Assembly: GCF_024346995.1 (NCBI RefSeq)
Contig: NZ_AP024888.1
Location: 1,018,768-1,082,767 of the forward strand
From: Vibrio palustris
GTDB taxonomy: Bacteria; Pseudomonadota; Gammaproteobacteria; Enterobacterales; Vibrionaceae
DNA: 64,000 nucleotides
Reading direction: 5' to 3'
Below the pieces are notes generated by a model. The model was given only the letters and a program-made list of their open reading frames with translations, had not been told where the DNA came from and made no database searches. The stretch's first letter is position 1. Each line of letters starts with the position of its first letter. The translations under genes were made by a program, and so were the position numbers. Positions 1 through 8,766 of this stretch are shown one piece after another.

Positions 1-131
1 ATCGGTAAGAATTGCGCAAAACTGGCTAGTTCATCATTCACAAACGCATTACGTTTATGACCGCCGTCAAACCTTACTTGCTCACCTAAGACACAAGCAC
101 TGATTCCGATTAAAATTGATTGTGCTGTCAT
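1..131 (-). CDS. DUF523 (YbgA N-terminal type) protein, partial
   Basis: Only the first 43 codons are inside the window; the gene runs off the left edge. The N-terminus contains ISACVLGEQVRFDGGHKR, which is the family signature of DUF523 proteins (ISACLLGxxVRxDGGHK). In Vibrio and relatives this domain is commonly fused to DUF1722 and lies beside photolyase genes, but that part is outside the window. The start is the ATG read from 131-129. Its upstream region carries the paired 25 bp repeats described separately. The biochemical function of the family is not established. Confidence 0.8.
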   Translation of the reverse strand, partial: MTAQSILIGISACVLGEQVRFDGGHKRNAFVNDELASFAQFLP

Positions 132-511
132 GTAACCACCGTTATACAAATAGTTATTTTGTACAGGTATAGCATATGCAAACTTGTTATACAAATAAAA
201 TAACTGTACAAATCCTTAATACATAAAAATAAATGCATTACTTATCATATGGTTAAGTTAAATAACCGATTAAATAACTTGCTGTTTTATGGGGAAATAT
301 ATATGTTTGTTAATCAAATCAACTTTTTTGAAACATCACGGTAAGGTATAATCAAGTTGGTTTATTGAAGTAACCAATACATAAAATAATAGCGTGCTAA
401 TCTATAAAAAATGTATTTTCGACTGTCAATCATAGACATTTCTGTGAGATAGGTATTGATGATTTATATAGGACCCACACATTTACACAATGTGTCAAAA
501 GGTATATAAAA
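132..511. promoter_or_regulatory. Divergent intergenic region with two 25 bp direct repeats
   Basis: This 380 bp AT-rich gap separates the leftward DUF523 gene from the rightward TPR gene. The string GTTATACAAATA occurs at 141-152 and again at 186-197. In both copies TGTACA follows so that each unit is 25 bp (141-165 and 186-210), 45 bp apart. The units sit 10 to 80 bp upstream of the leftward start and look like tandem operator sites. TACAAA-N7-TTTGTA at 145-163 is also an inverted repeat. A MerR-type regulator would fit, but that is inference. Nothing else stands out between 211 and 511. Confidence 0.5.
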
Positions 512-1981
512 TTGACTAATCATTGCGGCTTAAACGAGAAAACTATTCAAGAGCTTGAGCATGAGTTGTTGACCGGTACTGCCGACGGTTGCAAAAAAAT
601 TGAGTATCTACTTAGTCAAGACTCTACCGCAGATGAGCCTATTTTCCGACTACAACTTACCGTGTTGGCGGCGAAATTACAGTTAGATAATGAACAACTA
701 TCGAAGAGTTTAAAATACATCCGCAGCGCCTATCGCCTACAACAAACCTTAGATACCGATGATTATTTAGCGGAGATTCTCCATTTACATGCTTATATTT
801 TCTGGAAACAAGCTAAATACTACTCAGCCTTACAATTTTGGACGCGTGCGCTTGAATTATCAGCGTGGTCAGACAGCACAGATATACAAATACAAGCATT
901 GATTGGCCTGGGCAATGTTTGGCGGGCAACAGAATCTTATCACTTGGCCAAAGCAACCCATCAGCTCGCGGTAAGAATCGCTAATCATACTCGTCAAGCA
1001 AAACTCGAAATTCGCTCACGTATTTTGCTGTCATGGGATTTGCACTTACTCAAACAATACCCTTCTATGCTCACCGAATTAGAAGGTGCGGAAGATTTGT
1101 TACATCATAATCCTGATAACACATTAAAAGCGCAAATTTGCGATTTTAGGGCGGCCGCATTACTGGAGCTTGATCGTATCGAAGATGCACATCGCGCGAC
1201 CACAATGGCGCAAACACTTGCAGAAACCCATGGATTCGATGAAATGCACATCTTAGCTTTACTCAATAAAGCCAAAATTGATGTGCGCCGTACTATGCCA
1301 GAACGAGCCTTAGAATGGCTTAACCAAGCTGAAAGTATTGCCACCACTAATCATAATCATGAGCTACTCACCCGCATCTACGCTCAGCAGTCGGCGATAT
1401 CCGAGTCGCTAACTTATTATCAAGATGCTTTTATTGCCTACCAACGCTTTCGTCATCATTCATTGGCAAGGCAAAGAGAAAAAACGTTGCAATTAGGCTC
1501 GGATAAAGCGCGAAAATCTAAGAATTTACTCGAGCAAAAAGCGCGTAAAATTATTAATCGTCTCCGTAGTCAATATGAGTTCAACCCTGGAAAACAATTC
1601 CCTAACCTAGTCTCAGAGACACTCTGGTGGGAGCGTTTGGTCGAATTAAAAACACAATTAAAGGCATCGAATTATTCGATCATCATGATTCATCATAATA
1701 GCCCACAACATATCGACATTTGCACAGAAATCACACATAGCCTGTCAGCTCCAGGGGATTATTTAGCGCGTCTGGACACAACACACTTAGGCTGGCTTAT
1801 CAATTCGAAAGACAGCTTAGCGAGTCAGCTTTATGATACGTTTCAGCAAATGATAACGATGTATCCGTGGGAGCGAAGAGGACTCGTCAAAGACCTACCT
1901 AAAGTTTCTTTACATAATATTTTAATGTTCCCATTTACGTTAGAACAACTAGAAATTGAAGAAAGCTCAATCATAGGATAA
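512..1981 (+). CDS. TPR protein with degenerate GGDEF-like C-terminus
   Basis: A 489-residue protein, predicted cytoplasmic, with no signal peptide or membrane segment. Residues about 15-330 are helical TPR-like repeats (for example YWALY-type motifs such as YYSALQFWTRALELS). The final ~130 residues have the size and rhythm of a GGDEF domain, but the signature position reads LARLDTTHLGWLI, so diguanylate cyclase activity is not expected. The start is TTG preceded by AAAAGG at 9 nt; no in-frame ATG lies near. It ends 10 bp before an intact TPR-GGDEF gene of similar architecture, suggesting a duplicated pair in one operon in which this copy became a regulator or partner. No specific function is recognised. 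Confidence 0.8.
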   Translation: MTNHCGLNEKTIQELEHELLTGTADGCKKIEYLLSQDSTADEPIFRLQLTVLAAKLQLDNEQLSKSLKYIRSAYRLQQTLDTDDYLAEILHLHAYIFWKQAKYYSALQFWTRALELSAWSDSTDIQIQALIGLGNVWRATESYHLAKATHQLAVRIANHTRQAKLEIRSRILLSWDLHLLKQYPSMLTELEGAEDLLHHNPDNTLKAQICDFRAAALLELDRIEDAHRATTMAQTLAETHGFDEMHILALLNKAKIDVRRTMPERALEWLNQAESIATTNHNHELLTRIYAQQSAISESLTYYQDAFIAYQRFRHHSLARQREKTLQLGSDKARKSKNLLEQKARKIINRLRSQYEFNPGKQFPNLVSETLWWERLVELKTQLKASNYSIIMIHHNSPQHIDICTEITHSLSAPGDYLARLDTTHLGWLINSKDSLASQLYDTFQQMITMYPWERRGLVKDLPKVSLHNILMFPFTLEQLEIEESSIIG

Positions 1982-1991
1982 GAGTAACTCT

Positions 1992-3584
1992 ATGGAAGCG
2001 TTATTAAAAAAGATACAAAATAGTGGATACGATGTCACCTACCTATCGGGCCAAGACGCCATTTCTTTATGGGAAGAAATTAGCAAAAATGTCGCTGAAA
2101 CCGAGAGGGAAAAAGCGTTATGTTTACTCATTAGCTCTGAATATCTCAATCATGCCCGCTTATATGAACAAAGCATTCAACAATTACATCATGCGCTCCA
2201 GTTAATCTCAGATGATGAAGATGAACATCATATTGAGCTACAGCTTTCGATTAAGCAAAGTCTCTGTGAGTGCTATATTGCCACGAGACAATACGCGTTA
2301 GCACTGGCGGAATATGTACTAATCACCAAACTGGCGATGCAACACTACGACTTAGACTCACACGCATCGGCAATTATTGGGATGGGCCGACTTTGTGAGC
2401 ATTTCGGAGATTACAATCGCGCCATTCGTTACTATAAAAAGATTGATCATATTGATCATGCCTTATCAAGCCGTAACGTACGTTTGCAATATAAGCTCTA
2501 CAAACTGGGTAGCTATATTCGACTCCAACGTTATAAAGCGGCGCAGGCACTATTACTAGAATGCGAAGAACTGTCTATATTAGTAAACGACAAATTATTA
2601 AATGGTAAGGTTTTGTTATATAAAGCAAGGCTATACCGCTTTAAAGGTAAATTAACCGAATCTCTGAATGTCCTTTCTACTATTTCCTACACTCTAGGGG
2701 CTATAAGTGATAACTGGTTTGCCTGCGCATGTCGTATCGAACAGGCATATTGTATGTCTCACCTTAATAAACCGCATTTAGCGATCTATTTACTCGATAA
2801 CGCTCATCATAAAGTCGCTAATTTTTATCACCCTAAGCTCAAAATCGACCTGTACAATGCCTATAGTGACCTCTACACAAAATCTAGACAGTATCAACAA
2901 GCATTAAGGTATGAAAAATTAGCTTTTGAGTGTGAGTCTGAACTCATTAGTCTAATTCCTATTGCCGAGTTAGGCGCAAACCAATTACGCCGACTTTCTC
3001 AGCTTGATTTGCAACTGAAGTTAATTTTGTCAGAAATAGAGAATCGTGAGCTGAAAGAAACGACAGAGACACAACGTAATGCGGTGGCTCAGCTGCAACA
3101 AGATGTCTTTACCGACCCTTTAACTCAAATGCATAACCGTCGCTGGCTTGACAGTCAATTGAAAGACATGCTTTTGCACGATACTAACTTTGCATTTTTG
3201 ATTATCGATATTGATCATTTTAAATCAATTAATGATGACTACAGCCACTTAGTCGGGGATCAAGCGATCAGCCGAGTCTCTATGGAAATTCGTCATTATT
3301 TTAATGATGAAGGACAGCACTGGGTACGATTTGGTGGAGAAGAGTTCTTAGTGATTATTGAAAATAAAAGTTTAGCAGAAGTGAATGCTTTAGCCGAACA
3401 GTTACGCCACAATATTGCACAAACAGACTGGCAGCACATGTTAGGTGATAGACAACTTACCGTCAGCATTGGCGTAACGTTACACCGGGTCGGAGAGAAT
3501 ACTCAACGAACATTTAACCGAGCAGATAAAGCCTTATATCGCGCCAAAGCAAACGGCCGTAATCAAGTATGTTACGAAGAGTGA
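1992..3584 (+). CDS. TPR-GGDEF diguanylate cyclase
   Basis: A 530-residue protein with TPR-like repeats over residues ~15-350, a coiled segment around 345-370, and a GGDEF domain at ~370-530. The active-site motif is GGEEF at about 448-452, and the metal-binding IDIDHFKSIND is intact, so conversion of two GTP to c-di-GMP is expected. The residues where an RxxD inhibitory site normally sits are DEGQ, so product inhibition through that site is unlikely. No membrane segments are seen; the protein should be soluble, with TPRs as the input or partner-binding module. It follows the degenerate paralogue by 10 bp (AAGAG upstream of ATG) and is probably co-transcribed. Confidence 0.92.
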   Translation: MEALLKKIQNSGYDVTYLSGQDAISLWEEISKNVAETEREKALCLLISSEYLNHARLYEQSIQQLHHALQLISDDEDEHHIELQLSIKQSLCECYIATRQYALALAEYVLITKLAMQHYDLDSHASAIIGMGRLCEHFGDYNRAIRYYKKIDHIDHALSSRNVRLQYKLYKLGSYIRLQRYKAAQALLLECEELSILVNDKLLNGKVLLYKARLYRFKGKLTESLNVLSTISYTLGAISDNWFACACRIEQAYCMSHLNKPHLAIYLLDNAHHKVANFYHPKLKIDLYNAYSDLYTKSRQYQQALRYEKLAFECESELISLIPIAELGANQLRRLSQLDLQLKLILSEIENRELKETTETQRNAVAQLQQDVFTDPLTQMHNRRWLDSQLKDMLLHDTNFAFLIIDIDHFKSINDDYSHLVGDQAISRVSMEIRHYFNDEGQHWVRFGGEEFLVIIENKSLAEVNALAEQLRHNIAQTDWQHMLGDRQLTVSIGVTLHRVGENTQRTFNRADKALYRAKANGRNQVCYEE

Positions 3585-3677
3585 TTTATTGAAAATGATG
3601 CGTACACATCGGGTAACGGTATTCTTTCTGGCATGCTCGCAAGTGCACACTTAAACACGCTTTTGCAGACAATAGAT

Positions 3678-3780
3678 AAAAAAATAGCCAATCGTAAGAC
3701 ACGATTGGCTTAAATATAATGTGAACAAAAATATTCACTAACAACGTCAGTTGGCTAGGTGACTCTTGGCTTAAAGAGTC
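3678..3780 (-). ncRNA. qrr: Qrr quorum-regulatory small RNA
   Basis: Read leftwards from about 3780, the region gives a ~103 nt RNA. A 5' hairpin (3761-3780, GACTCTT/AAGAGTC) is followed by CACCTAGCCAACTGACGT and GTTGTTAGTGAA, the conserved core of Vibrio Qrr RNAs that pairs with target mRNAs. Then comes a hairpin (GTGAA/TTCAC, 3721-3738) and an intrinsic terminator: AGCCAATCG/CGATTGGCT (3686-3710) plus seven U. A sigma-54 promoter lies exactly upstream and a LuxO-type box lies ~100 bp further. Known Qrrs act with Hfq on luxR/hapR, aphA and luxO mRNAs at low cell density. The exact 5' end is inferred from promoter spacing; which Qrr paralogue it is cannot be told. Confidence 0.95.
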
Positions 3781-3791
3781 ATTATTACTAA

Positions 3792-3807
3792 TGCAGTTTG
3801 CGTGCCA
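3792..3807 (-). promoter_or_regulatory. Sigma-54 promoter of qrr
   Basis: On the minus strand TGGCACGCAAACTGCA matches the -24/-12 consensus TGGCACG-N4-TTGCA with 10 bp between GG and GC. The predicted start is 12 nt downstream at about 3780, exactly where the Qrr hairpin begins. Confidence 0.92.
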
Positions 3808-3879
3808 ACTTTTTAATGCCCGTCAATTCAAGCCCCCATTCCAATTCCGCTTAAAAAACACTCAACCATCACTAGGTAA

Positions 3880-3892
3880 ATGCATTATGCAA
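3880..3892. promoter_or_regulatory. Candidate LuxO binding site upstream of qrr
   Basis: ATGCATTATGCAA differs at one position from the LuxO consensus TTGCAWWWTGCAA. It lies ~100 bp upstream of the qrr start, a usual distance for a sigma-54 enhancer-binding protein. A second TTGCA-rich stretch (3901-3915) may be a weaker site. Confidence 0.65.
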
Positions 3893-4034
3893 TTCCCATT
3901 TTGCAAAGATTTGCGTAACGTTGCTATCCATAAAGCAAAACCTTTGCAAGGTTTTCGCTGGAATAAGTCAAACCGACAAAAGTTCGCTATACTGCGCTAA
4001 ATTCTCAGTTGAACGAGTTGGCTTAAGGTATCTA

Positions 4035-4955
4035 ATGAATTATATAAGTACGTACTTAAAAGGTATTGCAATGGGAGCGGCCGACGTGGTTCCCGGTGTC
4101 TCTGGGGGCACTATCGCTTTTATCACTGGAGTCTATGACACGCTGTTAGAAAGTATTCGTCGAGTAAACCCAAACCTTATTACTATCTGGCGTAAACACG
4201 GCTTTAAAGCGGTGTGCGAGCATATTAATCTTTTCTTTTTACTGTCTCTGTTCGGCGGCATTCTAACCAGTATACTGACATTGGCTAAGCTCATCTCTTG
4301 GCTATTAGACACCCATCCGATCCCTACTTGGTCTTTCTTCTTTGGGCTTATTTTGGTGTCTGTTTATCACATGATGAAACAAATTGAGCATAAAAAAATA
4401 CCGCAATGGATAACCTTATTGGTGGGAATAGCGGTGGCCTATAGTATTACCGAAGTGAAACCAATCACGATGGATGCAACCGATATTAATATCTTTATCG
4501 CCGGTTCTATTGCAATTTGTGCGATGATCCTACCGGGTATCTCAGGGAGCTTTATTCTTCTATTACTAGGCATGTATGCGCCAATTCTAGGGGCGGTAAA
4601 ATCAATGCAATTGGATGTTATCGGATTATTCGCCATCGGTTGTCTCGCGGGACTCATGACATTTTCGCATTTATTATCTTGGTTATTAAAACATCACAGA
4701 GATACGACGCTTATGCTTTTAACTGGGCTAATGCTTGGTACCCTACCTAAAATATGGCCTTGGAAAGAAACGTTAACGTGGAGAGTAAATTCACATGGTG
4801 AACAGGTCCCTCTATTGCAACAGAACTTATCACCTTTTCAATATGAAACAGTGACTTCAAATCCATCTCAATTGATACTCGCCATCATAATGATGTTGTG
4901 TGCGATTGTCGTCGTTTTAGGCTTAGAAAAATACGCTAGCGATAACAATAAATAA
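4035..4955 (+). CDS. popT: DUF368 undecaprenyl-phosphate translocase PopT
   Basis: A 306-residue polytopic inner-membrane protein of the DUF368 family. The family signature GAADVVPGVSGGTIAFITGVYD lies near the N-terminus, and a second inverted-repeat-like copy (MILPGISGSFILLLLGMY) lies mid-protein. Family members including V. cholerae VCA0040 were shown to recycle undecaprenyl phosphate across the inner membrane for peptidoglycan and O-antigen synthesis. The frame is open upstream to 3921, but ATG 4035 has AAGG 7 nt ahead and begins at the conserved N-terminus. A TATACT -10-like box at 3988-3993 would place the start of transcription near 4000. It is divergent from qrr, sharing the intergenic region. 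Confidence 0.92.
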   Translation: MNYISTYLKGIAMGAADVVPGVSGGTIAFITGVYDTLLESIRRVNPNLITIWRKHGFKAVCEHINLFFLLSLFGGILTSILTLAKLISWLLDTHPIPTWSFFFGLILVSVYHMMKQIEHKKIPQWITLLVGIAVAYSITEVKPITMDATDINIFIAGSIAICAMILPGISGSFILLLLGMYAPILGAVKSMQLDVIGLFAIGCLAGLMTFSHLLSWLLKHHRDTTLMLLTGLMLGTLPKIWPWKETLTWRVNSHGEQVPLLQQNLSPFQYETVTSNPSQLILAIIMMLCAIVVVLGLEKYASDNNK

Positions 4956-4964
4956 CCCGTATCT

Positions 4965-5000
4965 CTTCTTGTGGTGAGGGCGCGCCTTCATCACAAGAAG
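4965..5000 (+). terminator. Hairpin after popT
   Basis: CTTCTTGTG (4965-4973) pairs with CACAAGAAG (4992-5000), with an inner GGCGCGCC core. There is no U tract after it, so it may be a 3'-end stabiliser or factor-assisted terminator. Confidence 0.5.
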
Positions 5001-5073
5001 CTCACCGTGAATCACTGCATCGATCAACGAATCACGGTATACTCGTCCTAACTTGACTATTGGATAATGTGAC

Positions 5074-5565
5074 ATGAAACGATTTCTAACCCTAGCGTTT
5101 ACACTTATTGCCAGCTTTAGCGCACAGAGCAAGTCCGCTGAGGATATTACCGTCATACAACCTTATGTCACGGTAACCAAAACGGCCCAATTGAGCGCTT
5201 TTGTTTACGGAAAAATTGTGAATAATTCCAACAAACCTCAGGTGTTAACCAGCGTAACAACGAGTGCCTCGACACGAGTAGAGATTCAAAATACCGATAG
5301 CCACAGCAAAAAAGCGGTTGTGCATAAATTGGAAAATTTGAGTATTCCCGCACAAAGCTCCAAAGTGCTAGAACCACGGGCGACTCGAATTGCTTTGTTA
5401 GGACTGGTAAAACCGTTAGAAACACATAAACATATAACGCTAAAGCTGCATTTCGAGAGTGGAGCAACGATTAATGTGAACGTTCCGGTACGCCTAAGTT
5501 TAAAAGATGCAATGCACTCACCGGGGGTTATCCCCATCCCAATAAATAACAAAATTACGCATTAA
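5074..5565 (+). CDS. PCuAC-fold periplasmic protein lacking copper ligands
   Basis: A 163-residue secreted protein with signal peptide MKRFLTLAFTLIASFSAQSKSA. The body resembles the PCu(A)C/DUF461 copper chaperone fold, including IPAQSSKVLEPRATRIALLGLVKPL, where the family reads ...P-G-HIMLMGLKxPL. The Met/His ligands of the H-M-X10-M-X21-H-X-M site are not visible: the HIMLMGL position is RIALLGL and the first His is replaced in VEIQNT. Copper delivery to cytochrome oxidase by the usual site is therefore doubtful. The start has GGATAA upstream and a TATACT box at 5038-5043. The gene is probably transcribed alone. The fold assignment is by motif only. Confidence 0.7.
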   Translation: MKRFLTLAFTLIASFSAQSKSAEDITVIQPYVTVTKTAQLSAFVYGKIVNNSNKPQVLTSVTTSASTRVEIQNTDSHSKKAVVHKLENLSIPAQSSKVLEPRATRIALLGLVKPLETHKHITLKLHFESGATINVNVPVRLSLKDAMHSPGVIPIPINNKITH

Positions 5566-5813
5566 TATTCACTCTCTAGCTTAGTAAAAACACACATAAC
5601 TGCGCACAACTCTTCCCGCATTGACTGCGGCTTCATGCCGTTCCTATCAATACAATATTCTTAACTATATCCCTTATAACACTACGTACCACTAATTTTT
5701 TCATCAATAAGACAATAAACTCTAGACAGCTCGATTGATGACGTTAGTATTAGTGACTGCTCAAAACACATAACTAAAAATCGTTACAAAACCATTGTTA
5801 TATAGGAATGAAT

Positions 5814-7022
5814 ATGCAAAGCAGTAACATATTACAACGCTATGCTCAGGGGAATCTGGTTCTGCAGATCATTGTGGGCATTATCGCGGGTGTCGTTCTC
5901 GCCCTTATTTCACCAGCCGCTGCTATCAGTGTCAAATTACTTGGTTCACTGTTTGTTGGCGCGCTGAAAGCTGTTGCACCTATTCTTGTCTTTATTTTAG
6001 TTGCTGCTTCTATTGCAACTCAGAAGAAAAACCAAAGCTCGAATATGCGTCCAGTGGTCACTCTCTACCTTATTGGTACGTTTGCCGCATCACTTACCGC
6101 AGTTGCACTCAGCTTCCTTTTCCCAACCACATTAAACCTGGGTGATTCAGTCACAGGCACCACCCCTCCTCAAGGGATTGGTGAAGTATTACACACATTA
6201 CTGTTTAAATTAGTGGATAACCCAATTAGTGCACTAATGAATGCAAACTATATTGGTATTCTGGCTTGGGCGATTGGTTTAGGGATTGCACTTCATCATG
6301 CATCAGATAGCACCAAAGGTGTATTTGAAGATCTAAGTCATGGTGTATCAAAAATCGTGCGCTTTATTATCCGACTTGCGCCTATTGGTATTTTTGGTTT
6401 AGTGGCGTCAACGTTCGCGACCACGGGCTTTGACTCTTTAGTGAATTTTGGGCATCTGTTGGCAGTATTGCTTAGCGCAATGGCATTTATAGCCCTCGTG
6501 GTAAACCCTTTAATTGTTTATATCAAAACAGGCGTGAACCCTTATCCATTGGTTCTACAATGTTTACGGGAAAGTGGCGTAACGGCTTTCTTCACTCGTT
6601 CGAGTGCAGCCAATATCCCAGTCAACATGAACTTGTGTGAAAAACTAAAGTTAGATGAAGATACTTATTCCGTCTCCATCCCATTAGGTGCGACCATTAA
6701 TATGGGCGGTGCAGCGATTACCATTACTGTACTGACGCTTGCTGCTGTACATACTTTGGGTATCGATGTTGATATTACAACCGCAATTCTATTAAGCCTA
6801 GTCGCCGCGATTTCAGCATGTGGTGCATCAGGTGTGGCCGGCGGCTCGCTACTACTCATTCCTCTAGCATGTAGCCTTTTTGGGATTTCCAACGATGTCG
6901 CGATGCAAGTCGTAGGGGTTGGCTTCATCATCGGTGTCATCCAAGACTCTGCTGAAACCGCTTTAAATAGCTCGACCGATGTTGTATTTACTGCTGCAGT
7001 ATGTCGCAGTAAAAATAAATAA
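5814..7022 (+). CDS. sstT: Na+/serine-threonine symporter SstT
   Basis: A 402-residue inner-membrane transporter of the dicarboxylate/amino acid:cation symporter (SLC1-like) family. It has the family's serine-rich hairpin ([14 protein letters not shown]) and the NMGGAAITI metal/substrate loop, followed by [19 protein letters not shown], all as in E. coli SstT. It imports L-serine and L-threonine with sodium. ATG 5808 is also in frame, but AGG at 5804-5806 lies only 1 nt before it and 7 nt before ATG 5814, so 5814 is chosen. The gene stands alone and ends at a strong bidirectional terminator. The 250 bp upstream hold no other recognisable signal. Confidence 0.93.
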   Translation: MQSSNILQRYAQGNLVLQIIVGIIAGVVLALISPAAAISVKLLGSLFVGALKAVAPILVFILVAASIATQKKNQSSNMRPVVTLYLIGTFAASLTAVALSFLFPTTLNLGDSVTGTTPPQGIGEVLHTLLFKLVDNPISALMNANYIGILAWAIGLGIALHHASDSTKGVFEDLSHGVSKIVRFIIRLAPIGIFGLVASTFATTGFDSLVNFGHLLAVLLSAMAFIALVVNPLIVYIKTGVNPYPLVLQCLRESGVTAFFTRSSAANIPVNMNLCEKLKLDEDTYSVSIPLGATINMGGAAITITVLTLAAVHTLGIDVDITTAILLSLVAAISACGASGVAGGSLLLIPLACSLFGISNDVAMQVVGVGFIIGVIQDSAETALNSSTDVVFTAAVCRSKNK

Positions 7023-7073
7023 TAATACACTTAATCTACCGCTCAATAGCGGCATCATTAAGCAATTGTTTAT

Positions 7074-7103
7074 AAAAAAACCCAGCCTAAGGCTGGGTTT
7101 TTT
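7074..7103. terminator. Bidirectional intrinsic terminator (sstT / Sel1 gene)
   Basis: CCCAGCC-TAA-GGCTGGG (7081-7097) is flanked by seven A on the left and six T on the right. It can stop both the rightward sstT transcript and the leftward Sel1 transcript. Confidence 0.93.
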
Positions 7104-7124
7104 AGTGTTACCATCCGGATTAAA

Positions 7125-8315
7125 CTAGAAGTGTTTTTGTGTAAAATCTAGCGATGGGCCATTGGATGCTTTCTCTGATGAGGCACCATCATAACCCGCT
7201 TCATTCTTTCCCAAGTGACCGTCACTGTCGCCCCCTACTTCCTGAAGATCAGTGGCTTCCAACTCTGAAGAAAGATGGTCAAAAGCGCTAGGATCGTCTG
7301 ATTCTTCTTGTTCGAGTAATGGAATCGGACGTTTATACAACTTATTTAATACACGAATAACCGCATGTTCAGAAAATTCTTTACTCACTATTTTTTTATA
7401 TAGCGGTTTAGTCAAAGATTGCAACCCCACCACGGATTCAACGCCAATTTTCCCACCGACCGTATCGCGAACCACTTTCGCGGGTTCATAATTAAACATT
7501 GCCGACAGAAAAAACCAAATATACGCGATTTCATTGCCGTGAGTACCATAATCCATCCATGCATGCCCTGCATGGAACATGGCTTCACTATGACCATGCT
7601 CCGCTGCTCGCTCTAACCAATAACACGCTTTACGATGGTTACTAGCGACTCCGATACCCTGTAAATAATGTAAACCGAGCTTCATCATCGCCGTGCTATC
7701 ACGCAGTTTAATCGCTTTATACAACCAGTAATTTGCATCACTTGCTGACGGAGTCAGATTATTCCGAGACGTACACCAATCAGCCATGAACAAAATCGCT
7801 TCTATTGAGTTCTGCTCTGCCGCTTCTTTCATGAACATCAGCCCACGTTCTACATTGACTTCCGTCCCTCGGCCCTCCGTAAGAAGTTTACCGACCTCAA
7901 TTTTAGCGGCTAAATCGCCATCTAGAGCGCGTATGTATGTTTCCCAGAAATGCACTCTCTCTTCCATAAGCACATTATTACTTATACGCTTACCTAAACG
8001 AATCAGTCCAAAAATACCATTTCTGTCATCCTGTAATGCCGCTTTTTCATACCAAAAAAAAGCTTCTTTCAAATTATCTCGCTCGGCCTCTTTGGCAAGA
8101 TACAACATTGTTGGTACATGACCAGACTCTGCTTTAAACAAGCGATCTTTCTTCTCTTGCTCACGCATACGCTGCAGAGCCTTATGGTAGGCGAGTTCTT
8201 TGGCTTCTTTTTCCATTTTTAATCGGCGCTTTCTCATCGATAAAGAAATCATCCAAATAAAAATTAGGATAAAGGAAACCCCTAAAACACCGACCGCAAT
8301 TCCAATATTATCCAT
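7125..8315 (-). CDS. Membrane-anchored Sel1-repeat protein
   Basis: A 396-residue protein with one N-terminal membrane segment (IGIAVGVLGVSFILIFIWMISL) followed by a basic, charged stretch and then Sel1/TPR-like repeats over about residues 70-290 (for example ANYWLYKAIKLRDSTAMMKLGLHYLQGIGV and ACYWLERAAEHGHSEAMFHAGHAW). The C-terminal ~70 residues are acidic and low-complexity, probably disordered. The topology puts the repeats in the cytoplasm. An upstream extension is open to 8381, but MDNIGIAVG begins right before the membrane segment. The role is unknown; Sel1 proteins usually scaffold protein complexes. No operon partner is seen. Confidence 0.82.
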   Translation of the reverse strand: MDNIGIAVGVLGVSFILIFIWMISLSMRKRRLKMEKEAKELAYHKALQRMREQEKKDRLFKAESGHVPTMLYLAKEAERDNLKEAFFWYEKAALQDDRNGIFGLIRLGKRISNNVLMEERVHFWETYIRALDGDLAAKIEVGKLLTEGRGTEVNVERGLMFMKEAAEQNSIEAILFMADWCTSRNNLTPSASDANYWLYKAIKLRDSTAMMKLGLHYLQGIGVASNHRKACYWLERAAEHGHSEAMFHAGHAWMDYGTHGNEIAYIWFFLSAMFNYEPAKVVRDTVGGKIGVESVVGLQSLTKPLYKKIVSKEFSEHAVIRVLNKLYKRPIPLLEQEESDDPSAFDHLSSELEATDLQEVGGDSDGHLGKNEAGYDGASSEKASNGPSLDFTQKHF

Positions 8316-8766
8316 TGATAAATATTCTTTCTCTTTGTTTGCTAACACCCGTGAGTCAATGAGTGTTAAATATAAATACATTTACATCATGATAAAGCTT
8401 ATCATACCTTAACCTAGCCACTTTACCCATCATTCACACCCCTCTTCTCATCATAGTGATGGATTGACAGTGAAAAGAAACATCGACGCCAAGCTAGCAA
8501 TAAAAAGCGATGACAAATTCAATAATAGCTTAATAAGTATGACAGAAAATAAACAAAGAAACTTATTAATAAAAAACAATACTATAGAACAAAAATCACC
8601 GACAGAACCTCACGAATCCCCGCCCGACAAATAGGGGCTATCGCCTAACCGCTCTTTTTCATGCTGCCTTTTTCAACCTCTTACCTTGACCTATTAAAAA
8701 CAAAGGCTTTTACTAAAGGATAAGATTCAAAAAGCCACCACTCACATGGAAGAAGTCGAATTTATC
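8316..8766. other. Intergenic region upstream of glgX
   Basis: This 450 bp AT-rich divergent gap separates the leftward Sel1 gene from glgX. I see no convincing hairpin, repeat or small gene in it. AAAGGATAAG near 8716 lies too far from either glgX start to be its ribosome site. Confidence 0.5.

Noticed and set aside
3791..4000. Rightward 69-codon frame upstream of popT
   Set aside because: It overlaps the qrr sigma-54 promoter and LuxO region and has no ribosome site.
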